Source: Cruorifilaria tuberocauda (lineage: Eukaryota > Nematoda > Chromadorea > Rhabditida > Onchocercidae). From it: a stretch of 64,000 bases of DNA. Location of the stretch: assembly GCA_013365365.1 (NCBI GenBank), contig JABVXU010000065.1, positions 1 through 64,000 on the forward strand, in the 5' to 3' direction. Made by a program: the position numbers and the translations under genes. Positions 1-12,600 of the stretch are shown here, one piece after another (positions within the stretch are counted from its first letter, which is position 1; every line of letters starts with the position of its first letter). The notes below the pieces were generated by a model, which ran no database searches, was not told the origin of the DNA, and saw only the letters and a list, made by a program, of their open reading frames with translations.

Positions 1-376
1 ATAGTCAGATTCCTCTTACCATTATCATTTCCTATATTAAAAGCATGAAGTCGAAATAGCAGATCGATTAAAAGCAAGCTCAAATTGTTGAGAGCTAAGT
101 TAGAAAGTGAAATAGAATAACATACCAGTTGGAATCTTGAATTTCTTTGACAAAACTTATATAACATAAACTTATACAGATGTAATATTCTTTCTCTTTT
201 TCGTTTTTCGCTTTTTGCGAATAAGTTATAGTCCAGTAATTGAATATTGTTGTGACTTGTTCTTTACTCTGTGATTACTTCCATTATTATTATCTCCACT
301 GTTCATGTTACCGTAATGTTAAATTATCATTATTATATCTTTGTTTGTCTAAGGTATTTCAACGAAAAATTTTTAG
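1..376. other. Upstream intron or flank of the phosphatase gene, no exon seen
   Basis: AT-rich sequence with no convincing exon. It ends in a TTTTTAG acceptor that opens the first visible phosphatase exon, so it is probably intron. The exon carrying the start codon was not found and is likely to the left of the window. Confidence 0.5.
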
Positions 377-3300
377 GGTGGTAGAAGATATATGGAGGAT
401 CGAGTCCACATCGAGTGTATTCGTCTTCCCGATGGCAGCGTTGATTATCTTTACCTTGCTGTTTACGATGGTCACGGTGGTTCAGAAGCTAGTGATTATG
501 TCCGAAAACATCTTCTAAAGAACATTCAGGCGCAATATGGCTTTGACGGGAGTGACGAACAAATGCTAGATGCTATAAAAAAAGGTTTCGTGGAGACACA
601 TCTTGCGATGTGGAAAGTTGTCGGTTGGTATATGAATCTGTATAACATCATCGTATGTAAATCTTCCCGATTTCTGTAACTTCGACATTTAGATTTTCTG
701 AAATTTTAAATATTTCATTGGTGCTAGGAATATTTTGCAGATGACTGGCCTCTTACTTCCTCAGGTTATACCAGTACAGCAGGTACCACTGCTAGTTGTA
801 CTTTTATCCGACGCGGAAAGATATTTACTGGACATGTCGGCGATTCCGCTGTGATTCTAGGAGAAATGATTGGTTCGTTAGAATTTTTTTGTCTTTTTAC
901 TTACAAATTATTGTCTACAGTTTTCGGAAAATTCTATTGCTTTTAAAATTCAGTGTATCCATAAATATTCTTTTCTTTAATTTAAGTGATTCAAATATGT
1001 TCTTTAGATGGTGAAATAAAAGCTAGCAGTCTGACAGTTGACCATAAACCTGATAATTCTCTTGAAGTGCAGCGGATAAATAGTGCTGGTGGAATGGTGA
1101 TGAAAAAGTCAGGTGTCACACGTGTTGTTTGGACAAGACCTATTCGTGGTCATGTTGGACCTGTACGTAGGTCTACACCAACCGAAAGTATTGCTTTTCT
1201 TGCGGTTGCCCGTGCTTTAGGTTAGTGAAAGACAAAAAATTTTGATTTTTTTCGTAGATTTTGAGATTCTTTTTTTTGAAAATATGAAAAGTTATGGATA
1301 TTATTTCAAATTCTGAGGCTTAAAATAACTTTAAATTTAAATTCTTAACTTTTCAGTTGTTTTGAATTTTATAGGCGATTTATGGTCATATAATCGAGAA
1401 ACCAAACAGTTTATTGTGAGCCCTGAACCAGATGTCGCTGCATATGATCTAAACGATAACAATTTATGTTTAGTACTCGGCTCAGACGGACTAACCAATG
1501 TTTTAAAACCGCAACAAATTGTCGACATTGTGATGTATTATGAAAAATCATCACGTGATAAAGTAATTTTCAAATATTAATATCAGAACATCAGTAATTT
1601 GTAATTTGGAATAATCCTTAAGATTCCACATATACCATCTTCTTAAAAAAACCACTTCGAAATGAATGTCGATCTTGCTTTGATTCTCTTCCATCTAATT
1701 TAGTAATTTAGTCAATTCCAGTTTTATTATTATAATATTATTCAGTGAAGTGCGTTATTGCATTCTATCATTTTAGCATGGCAGGTTACCGAATCATTCT
1801 CGTTGGATACTGCGTCATGCATTGGAAGGTTGGGGAACATCACGCGCTGATAATATATCAGTTATATCAGTCAGTTTCATGCTAGAAATTTCGAACCGTC
1901 TACCATTAAAATTCATTATTAGGACCAGAGTGATAATTACAAGCCAAGAATGAAACAGTAGTATATTTATTAAGAGTAATGTATCCAAATATTGGATGAA
2001 GCTCGAGTTCACTTAGCGTCTATTTATTAGCATTAACTTATAGTAGCTAAATTTTCGTAATTTATATTGTAAAATTATGGTAGCTAAAAATTTTGATATT
2101 TGTTGTGCTATTTCAGGTTTTTTTTGATAAAAAGAATGTGGAAGTTAATAGTACGTCGGTTTTGGCAGACGATATTAATTTGTGTTTGGATAAAGCACTT
2201 ACAGACTTCGGGAATTCAACGGTTATATTAGGACCGAAATATTGTAAACAATTGAAAACATTGGATATCGATTTATATTATTCGGGCATCGTAGATCCCA
2301 ATTTCACTACAGGTTAGCTTCTGTCATTTCTGTGAAAACCTTAATTTCTTTGCTATAATGAGGATGTGAAAATTATTATATCATTTCATAGTGGTAGTTA
2401 AAATGTCTAAAATTTAGTTTCCAAAATCATTTTCTTAATGATTTATTTTGGTGATTATGCAGTATCGAGTCGGAAATTTTGTGAATTTTGAATTCTATTT
2501 TTTCAAAGAAGAGAGGGAAGAGATGAATAAGTTTTTATATTGAAGCTAATCAAAACTATTTAGAAGTTTCTTACAATGGACCTGGATATACGCGTGATAT
2601 TAGACGTCCGCTTACCCTCGTACAATTCTCAGAAATGCCAGTAATGCCATTGACTCCATTAGATCATGTCTCAGCCATACACCGTTTAAACGAATTATTT
2701 GGGGCGAATAACAAAGTTAAAGTGGTACCAGCAGAGTGTGTTACTGGAGTAATATTGGAAGGAGTGGATGAATTATATGAGAACCTTGTAAAGTAAGTGA
2801 ATTTATATCTGTGATAAACTAGATTTTTAGAACTTTTTGGGAAAATATAATACTAGATTTTAAATAATGATAGTAGGATAAAGATTTTGGGCGATCTTTC
2901 TGAAGCAAATTTTCAGCAAAAACAGTCTTGCATCTGCAAATGGGAACACTGGTACCAGTGAAATGGGGGATAGGGACTACCTATACGCACCGATAACTTC
3001 TTTGCTGTATTCATGAAATAGACATTTTTCCAAAATTAAGGGGAGACTGCATATATAAGTGATTGATGTATGGTCTAAATTTACCAGCATAATCTTATTG
3101 TTTACAGTGAAGGTATTCTGTATCCCTGTGACGAAGATGTAGCGCGGGAAGAGACAGTTAGCAGTACAGATAGTGATGATGTTTATTATAAGAGAGATGA
3201 TATTGTCGAAACAGAAAGAAATTATAACACAAATTCGGAAACAAATACTGATGTGGTGAATTTGAAGGTTCTGATTTCTTAAAGTGTTTTAAATGACGAT

Positions 3301-5093
3301 AAGCTAAAGCAACCGTATTGAAGCTCATTCCCGAAAAGAAGATTTACATGAAGAACTTTTGATGCTTCTTTACTTTAATTACTGGATTATATTTTCATAT
3401 AATTTTGCTAAGACGAGGGGAAATCGGGGTAGAAGAAGATAGGTAAACTAGCTCTTAACTTTATCTTTACAATTTAGCATACGTACGTATCTACTGTTTT
3501 TTTTCATCGTTTGTCAAGATAGAGATCAAAGTTTTATTGTTGTCTAGTGTCGACAAATATTTTTAGTATGACATTATCACTGCACCAGGTGGATCAAATC
3601 TAAAGTATCCTTCTAGCTCAAATATGAATAACGCTGTGAGTCATCTTTCGAGATATTATAATTAAACTCAGCTCTTTTTTTATTTATGAATAGATTTTTC
3701 ACTCATGTAGTTGAATAAATAATTTAATAAAAAAATGAAATGACATGATTTCAAGAAAAAAGATGATTAACCTTTCAAGTTTGTAAGTGTATCTATAAAC
3801 TTACTCTTAACGAAAGGAAATAATTTTTTCAGGAACATTGCAATATGCCGTTATCTTTATCAAGCAGGAAATGTCTTTTTGATTCTGCTACACCAAATAC
3901 TTATTCAAAAACTATAAGTAATTTTTATAAATAAACTTTTTAAAACTTCAGTTCTTAAAAAGAGCTAAAACATAATGAAGTTCATTCATAATTGAATTTC
4001 AAGTTATCATGATTTTGCTTCCTTTGAAATTTCTTTATTCCAACATTTACAACAATCAGGACTTTCCTCTAATATTACTGATTGTTTCTAAATTTATTCC
4101 GCGATTCACAATCAGTTTAGGAAGCATCAATTATTAATCTGTACGCGAAAACTTTTTTCAGGACAAAGAACTGTGCTTAGAGCTTGTCGAAAGAAGCAGC
4201 CAATGTATTTAAAATCTGTTAAAGATGGTTTGTCAAATGGTGGGGACTATTTCAGCAATAATCACCCTTCTTCCACTAATCATTGCCATGATTTTCAAAA
4301 GTTCGATGCTTCGCAACGTTTTAGCGGTAAGTTTTCAAAATCATTAATAGATTTGAATCATTTTATGATAGTCTAGTTCATTGTCAAAGCATCAAAATAT
4401 TCAAAATTTGATATGTGTAATATCTGATTGTAATCAGTGATTTTAGATTTATGGAATTTTACTTGATCGAGATTTTTGTAATAAAACATTATTTTTGTTT
4501 CGAAATCAAAATTTTCATTAAATTTTTTGCTGGTCTCACGCCTTATAAATGAAAATTAAATGTTGAAGGTAGCGCTTCGGCTTTGTCTCCTTCGTTGATG
4601 TTAGAGGCCCTCCGATTTACGAATCAATTATTCGAGCATGATCCTTTTGCACGAGATCTCATTCTTGCCGGACGACGGACGCTTGGTCGACGTCGTCTAT
4701 CCTCTTCATCTCTAGAACCATTCCAAAAGAAATTTAAAGTTTCTGCGGAAAGTTCTATAAGCGCAGGTTTGTGGATGCAGATTTATTTTATTTCATACAT
4801 AGAAATCAAGGACTTCATGAGCTTTTTTAGTAACGGATCAGTCGTGATTTGAAAATGTCTATTGTAAAGATTGTAAAGAAGACCCGAAAATTCTTTATTA
4901 AATATATCTTTATGCATGAAACGAATCTTTTTCAGATCATGATTATAACGTTTCTACTAGAAATACTGAAAAATCGGAACAGAATATTCCAAACACTAAT
5001 AAAGTTGAAGAATGTGCGGCACCAACGACCAGTAGATCTCGCGTGTGGGATTTCCTTTCCAGTTTATTGGGAAATCGAGCAAACAAAAAGTAG
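377..5093 (+). CDS. PPM1D/Wip1-like PP2C protein phosphatase, 5' partial
   Basis: Metal-dependent Ser/Thr phosphatase of the PP2C (PPM) family, closest to PPM1D. Thirteen exons join in phase: 377-623, 741-872, 1008-1220, 1375-1562, 1777-1869, 2117-2312, 2564-2792, 3108-3267, 3567-3635, 3833-3917, 4162-4326, 4569-4766, 4936-5093 (TAG). They encode about 710 residues. Metal-binding motifs are all present: GGRRYMEDR at the very start of the visible protein, YDGHGG (around 30-35), STAGTTAS, GHVGDSAV, GSDGL and RADN. The catalytic part fills the first five exons (about 290 residues); the remaining 420 or so residues form a long, mostly low-similarity tail with an Arg-rich stretch (RRTLGRRRLSSSS) and a WDFLSSLLGNR end. 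Known PPM1D enzymes dampen p53, ATM and p38 signalling; a like role here is inference. Only a few N-terminal residues should be missing. The start codon is not in view. Confidence 0.85.
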
Positions 5094-8000
5094 AGTTGTA
5101 AAAACAAAAGTTGGGATATAACTCTATTTTGTAAGCTTCGAAATACTGATTTATTAATTTTCTTTATGTTTTTGGTTCTTTCATGATAAGTTAGGAAACA
5201 CAGTTATGCATAAATAAATTTTATATGAAGACGTTCTCCGTTGAATATTCAGCAATTTCGTATTTTTTTATTTTAAGGATATATTGTATTTTATCTGCAT
5301 ATTGATGTTTTGGGAAGCTGCCATTGTTACTGCTCATTCCAGTAATATTAAACTTTTATTGTATATTTCAGTTGTTGTGATTTTTTGTAGGTGCATTTGT
5401 CATTTTGCAAGAACTGTATTCTTTAACTAATAGGATGCTTCGTTTTATTGTTTGCTAGGATCTGAATCTTCAAGGAAAAATGAGATATTTAAGATTTAGA
5501 ATATCATATTTCTACAAGTTGTTAAGACCAGTTTTTGTGAATTGGAGTTTTCACTTCTTAGCACATTATTTAAATCATTAACCGGTTGGGCAACTTCTAT
5601 TTAAAATAACATTTATTGTCGCACTGAAGAATTTTTCTACAATTTCTTTCTTTTGAATTTCTTAGTAGCATAGTAAAAGAATGATAATTCCTGTAACTGG
5701 ATGGGTTTAGTACTTTCAAATACAGCTCTCTGCACTGTATTTCTTAAGTATTTCATCATGGTATCGGTTTTACCAAAAACGGTTAGTTAAAATTGTGTTT
5801 GAAAGTACCTAAAAAAACTTCCTGAAAGCGGAATATAAACAAGTTTTGCTGATCTTGATTTTTTTCCAAAATAAGAAGTAAAATAATAATACCTAAAATC
5901 ATAATAAATAACCAAAAAAATTACCATAGTAAAGAAAAGAAAAATTATAAGGTCCTCTCGTGGAATTCCGTTTTCAGGATAGCATCATTATTCGATGTTT
6001 ATGGGTCATATCTCCCTTATTCTTTTTTGGTTTGACAGTCTTTTGATTTCTATACATAGGATTTTTTAAATATTATTTTAAATTTGCGGTCGGTTTCACT
6101 TCATCAGTTACCAGAACTATTCAAATTTTTTTTCTGCCTAAAAGTAAATAATGGTATGAATTATTACATTAACGCAGTTAAATTATATCATTCAACTATT
6201 CGTTCACTTCTGTTCACTATCCAGGATTGAATTATGTTCAATTCGAACAATCGTAATGGTTTCAGCAACATAATAAGATATTCAAAGTGATATGGGATTT
6301 CTTTTCTGTTTATTCAAATTTTTTGTTTCATACATGAATAAAGTGATTCAAAAGAAAATGTAAAGTGACAATTTTTCGACTTTTGGTTAAAGGAGAAACA
6401 GCTTGATATAATTTCATTGAAATAATAGATAATTTCATTCCTGATACTTTCTGAATTACATCGATGAAATTTGTTCTTCGTTTAACTTTTACTTTCAATT
6501 GATCGTAGTCATTTTTCGACATATTCGTTAGATAGCTATTTTATAGCCGACCAGTTGAATGAGTAGGTATTGCCTGTCATCTTCAAGCAAAGCATATGAT
6601 GTGTTCTTACTTAACAAACTTCTATCTTTATCTCTCATAATCACAATTAATTTTATTTACTTAATATTCAAAATGGAATTTATACCATTACCACTTCATA
6701 TGTACTAATTATTGTTAGATGTACAGTTTCATTTTTCAAAGCTGATTTAATATAAATAATTGCAAATTTCATATTTAACTTATTACTTGTTCGGTTAACC
6801 ATTCATTATAACTACTCAATCGAAGGAGAAGAACAGTAAATATGATAATAGGTCAAAAGAGAATTTGAATATCCTTTTTTGAAAGATAAAATATGTTTGG
6901 AAATAATTTGAAACTAAAGGATGCAACAGAGGTCATTTTCTTTTTCCCTCGTCCTAATCATTTCAACAATCGCATATGAAGCTATGTACGAGTAGTGATA
7001 TCAACTAAGATGTACGGAATAGATAACACTATTTGGAATAGTAATGAACTGTCAAATGTGGACATATATAATATCGAACCGATATTTGGATTAGATTAAC
7101 CAAACAACCTGAATGAATCATCGATATCTTCTTTGATAAAACAGTCAATATCACTATTTTAAAGGGATATAGAAATGATTCGATGAGATATTCTATTATC
7201 ATTAAATTGAAAGTGAAAGAGGTGAATGTAAGGTTAATAATATTTTATCTTATCGATGGCATGCATATGTATTAGCTAAGATGGAATTATTTGATGAGAA
7301 GTGCTGCATCAGGAAAAATCAATCTTAAAACGGTTATTGGCAACCGGCTGTAACTAATCTCTTTTGTTTGCTGCGGTCGATATCTAAGCGATAATTAGGA
7401 GATGTGAAGTGTGGTGTAAGTGGTAAGCTTAGCTAGTTAAAACATTAATTCCGGCTTACTCGCCAACTATTTTCTCATTCTTTTGTTTCTTATTGAATTT
7501 CATAACTATATACCTGTAATTTTTCCCTTGATTTACATATTTTTTCCGTAAGCTTAAATGTTTTATTTCTTCAAAAAAAAAAATTCTGTTTAATTTTTCC
7601 TCATATTTTTTTATTACAGAAATATTTGGTTGAGTTTTCCAGATAATATTATCGTAGCCTTCCGGAAAATATAATTTTGTAAATTTTGAATGAGGAATGC
7701 TTTGTCATTTAATATGACATTTTATTCGTATTTATCAAAAGCAAACAATCAAATATGTGATTAATGGAAAATTTTAACGAAAAGATTAGAATGATTTTAT
7801 ATCAAATAATATCATACCTTGACTTGTTGAGAAAAATTATGATATGCTAGGAGATTTTATTGTATTCTTCTTTCAAGTGAAGATTGTATTATTTACTCTT
7901 TCACTGATTTCGCAATAATGATAAATTTAATATCTTTCTTTGTTTAGAAATTCGTTTATGGTAAAAGTTCAATTTTAGTTTTTATTTTAGGTTTGATTTA

Positions 8001-9694
8001 GGTAAGATTAACTGAATGAAATATTTATATAGATGAATTTTTGATCCGTGATCTTGAGATTACAGATTATACTCCAAGATACATTTCTTTCGATACAGTT
8101 CTTATTATCGATGCTTAGTATATCCATTCAGATACACCACTGTAAATCTTTTGTAGTTAGTATTTCTGTCTTCATTGATCGTATACATGGCATAAACTAT
8201 AGTTTGTATTTCTGTTAGTAAGCTCTCACTTATCCGTTTTGCTCCAAAAAATTTTGAATCGTTATAGTATGTTTGATCTTGCTTATAGAAAAATTTGGAC
8301 GATTTCTTGATTTTTGGATTAAAACTCAATGATTCAATGAAAAATAGAACTTTTTTATAGTCTACAATTTTACAGAAATTATCTTCGAGTTGTTAATGAG
8401 ATTGTTTCTATCATGAAATAGGAGAAAAAAAAATTTTTCACTGGATGAGTTAAAAAAGTGAAATGATTGAGATAGTTGTTAGATAAGAATATGTTCTCTC
8501 CAGTAATCTTTAGTATTCTTTGCAAAAGCTTTTGAGAATGAGATATTTTTGTTACAGTGCCTATTTATCTTACTAATGTTTAACAGGTGGAATCTCTGAT
8601 TAAATGGATTGATGTTTTGAGAACCATGAATTCAGTTAACAGCATACATTTACTTTATCTTATTAATATTAATCTGTTCTTCATTTCCTGATTGGAAAGA
8701 AACATTAAATTGTTCGTTTTGGCAATGTAATTGCTCCATCTTAAAGAAATTCAACAATTCTAATTTTGATTTGTTTAATTTGTTTTTGAAATGATTGTTT
8801 ATAATTTCTAAGATAGATCATTCAAGTCAAAGGATGAGTTTAAGGTGATGGAATTAAGAATAACATAATTTATTTTCATAGAGATTCAGATTCATCATGG
8901 AACTACTTAAACAATAATTTATTAATGGAAATTTTCATATGAAATGTTTCATTAGTGGAACAGTTCTGTATTGGTCTTAAATAGTGAACTATAATGCTGC
9001 AAGATTGCTTCAGATTAGTGTTGACAATGGGAAAAGTACAAGAAAATAATATTTGTTTCTAGAGAAATTCAACAAATTGCTCTGAATATATCTGAATTTC
9101 TTCATTTCTGGCACTATTTGACAGAGACCTATATTTTGGTTAATATAGAGAGCACAATGCTAATTTAATAAGGCACAAAGATAATAGATAATTAACATCA
9201 CTTCTTTTATTAGGTAATACTTCGTTTACACTTTTATGTTTCAGATTGCAAGATTCACTAATCTAATAGGAAAGATTCGTGAAGCAATCTGTTGGTTAGG
9301 GAAAAAAGAGAAGTCCTTGTGTAACAGAGTATCGGTAAATAGTATATATTGATTACTATTAGAAAGGGAAGGATTTTTTTTTTGTGGTATATTCTTTTTA
9401 TTTGTCTAATCTAATATTGTTGGCGTTTGCAATATGATATTAAAATGTAAAATAAAGTTTGGTTTTCAGAACTTTTGTCGAATGATAACTGATACTATTA
9501 TATCGATATAAAAAGAAGTAATCTTTCAATAAGTTATGAATTCTGATATCATTTGATGAACTGTTAATATCAAAATATTTGATATTTTCATATAAAAATG
9601 CTTTTTCGAAATACTGGTACAATGATATTTACATATTTCAAGTGATTTAATAAAAATAGAATGACTAAAATTGATACAGTATGCGTTTTATAGA
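5094..9694. other. Gene-free stretch between phosphatase and akap-1
   Basis: About 4.6 kb of AT-rich sequence in which no chain of exons with matching splice sites and phases is visible on either strand. The first 120-200 bp should be 3' UTR of the phosphatase gene. The bases just before 9695 (TTTTATAG directly before A-ATG) look like an acceptor for spliced-leader trans-splicing of akap-1. The rest may hold the akap-1 promoter. No repeat or RNA gene was recognised. Confidence 0.5.
5213..5218 (+). terminator. Putative poly(A) signal of the phosphatase gene
   Basis: AATAAA 120 bp after the phosphatase stop codon, a plausible distance for a nematode 3' UTR. Confidence 0.5.
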
Positions 9695-12600
9695 ATGCCC
9701 AACGGGCCGATAGAACGTTTCCTGACACGACATTCGGTAGCCGTTCTTATGAGCAGTTTGGCATTCGTCGTTACTTATTGGTACATTAGACGACAGCAAA
9801 GTTTGAAATAGTTAGTATCACTTATCTAGTTTTATGCATTAAGCTTCGTTGTTTGTTTAATTAAAAAATGGATGGAACTACAGAAGGCAATGAAGAAAAG
9901 ATGTATTGCTGCAAATTTGCTTTAATAAACAGATATTGATTCAGATAAGATAAATTTTTCAAATATTGCTCCATATAAATATCATTACAGTTCCACATTT
10001 ATACTCAAAAAATTAACTTGTCTATGTAATTACAGCTAGTCTTATCAGTAAACTGGTTTTTTCGTTTTAGTGAAAATAGGAATAAAAAGGTAGATGCAGA
10101 GTCATATAGTCAAGAGAATTTCGACGATTCGAAAGTGAGCAAATCGGATTCAAAGGAAAATTTTGCCGCATCATTGATGACGCAAAATAACGATATTACG
10201 GATGTGATGCCGAACAACATTGTTGGAAATGAGAGGCCGGATTCAAAGCTTAATAGAGAGCGCAATAATGACATATTAGTTGCGGAGTTGGATAATAATG
10301 TGAAAGATGAATGTGAAAGACGTGTTTTAGAAGTCCAAAGTAATAGTTTACGAGAAGAAAAGAACCCAGTTGACAGCTTACCGCACTCAGACAAGGTCTT
10401 GGTAAGTTTGTTTTATTCGCTTAAATTGCTGTTTATTACCATGTTGGATTTAATACTTCTATCGTGAAACAGAATCGCGTAAAGTATTTTGGACAACTTT
10501 TTTCGGTTTTTATTTGATTGCATTGAATCACACCATTGATAATTCATGAATGATACTCTTAATATTTTTACCTTTATGGGTTTCAAGTATGAATTTATTT
10601 CCCATGAGTGACATATAATCAGCACTTGGCAACTTTTACTTTGCTTAACTGTTGTCAACTCCGAAAGAAGTACATTATTATTCATTGTGGTTTCTTATAT
10701 CATGTTATTATTCTAAAGTTAGAAAGATATGCATTTTAGTTTAGCATAAAAGCATAAAAGGCCAAAATTGCAGTAAATATCAGTAAATATATAATTTTTT
10801 ATTCATAACTTTTACTGAAACATTTTTTATTGTTCTGTGAAGGATATGCTCGGACTAAAGAAGCCAAATAACTTTAATAACAATTACAGAAGATTAGTTT
10901 AGGTTGAAAGCTACTGTAATCAAATTAGAATTCTTTTATAAACATGAAAACAGACTCAAAACTTCAAAATTTTCAAGCATAATTTCAAGTTGTCTAACTT
11001 ATCGGTTTGTGTTAGTCGTTTCAGATGCTATTCCTTCGCAGGAATTTATTAGAATATCATATAATATAGTGCTTGTTTCATATGAAAGAGAAATCGCATT
11101 ATTAAATAAAAAAATATTATTTTATTATCATACTTCAATGACTATTTTATTAGTTACATCGCGTTGATATCATTATTATCTAGTTCTGCTGCACAGAATT
11201 AAATGTATATGAAACTAAAGTTTACCACTTACAGAAAATTAATATAGTGACATTTCCCTGTAAATGCCAATTTTTGCTATTAGCTGAAGTTGATGAATGC
11301 GGTACATTCACACAAAACGAAGAAAAATACCTATTCAATATCCCTTAAAAAAAAGTTGGAATTTCTTAGGAAATCATTCGGTTCTCAGTGTGATAGGGAT
11401 CAGCTGCATCTTATCCATTTAGGTGAAATGATTTTCAATTTTTTATTATATATTTAGAATTCATATAATTGCACAATAATACTTGATCATGCATCACCAA
11501 TGACAATAAGTGGTATTTCAATTAGAAAGAACTCAACGTTTACCGATATCTACTGTGAAGTGTGAAAATTATCCCGTTCCAGTATTCTGCTCTTTCAGTA
11601 TAAAAATTTTTTGAGTGAAATTTTTTTGTTAAAAGAAACCTCCAATTTAGATCGCCGATGAAGAAATTTTGCGATTTCCATCGGTCTGGAAAGATTCAGA
11701 AGCTAGTGCAGGAAATATTTATCTTGCAAAAAAGGATGAAAATGCTCTCGATGAACAAAGTTCCGACTCGAACATGGCGGAATACAGGCCTGCAAATACA
11801 CCTACTAGTGAGGTACAGTTTTCTTAACTAATTTTCATGAATCTGCTTCCATGGATTTTTAAAATTTAAGACTGTTCTGCGTGTTTTGAATTTCTTGACA
11901 CAATAATTATTGAGTAATATAACCATTTAATTGATATTTCCAGTGCAATTTTAACTTTAATTTTATCAACTGAAAATTTTTTGAATAAATCATGTTTTAA
12001 ATTTATATCAATAATTTATCGCTGATGTAGTGGTACCTCTAACATACCTTTCTTGTAGTCATTATTAGAAATAAACAACAAAGTTTTATAAAAATTTCGT
12101 TGCGATAACTTATTTTCAATTCTTGAAAAACTTAAATTAACTCTTATATCTTTTCAACGTTCTGTATTTGAAGATGGAATACGAGGGATTTTTATTTCTT
12201 TTCGTTTCACTGATTAATTTCCATTTCATATGCACCTCGGCACATCTTTTTTCATGTCTATCCTGTGATTGTGTCAGTTTTAAATACTCGTCACTTTTTT
12301 CCTCAACTTTTACCGTCAATTATAATTTCTGGGCTGGAAGTTTTTATCATTCTTTGGTATTGAGTTTTTGTAACATTAAGTCCTTGGTTTTTGTATTTAA
12401 TTTCTTTAAAATAATTTTTGAAACGCAAAATTGCAACATTCCGTTCTATTATTTTATGTTCTGCAAACAATCATTGTTTTCCGGCTTATTTGATTCAGTA
12501 GTTCTCTGCAGTTCTTCGTGGGTTTAGTTACTTTTATTTGAAATATCTGCACAATAGCTTGCGCCGTTTTTTCACGTTTATACTTATAGAGTAACTGAGA

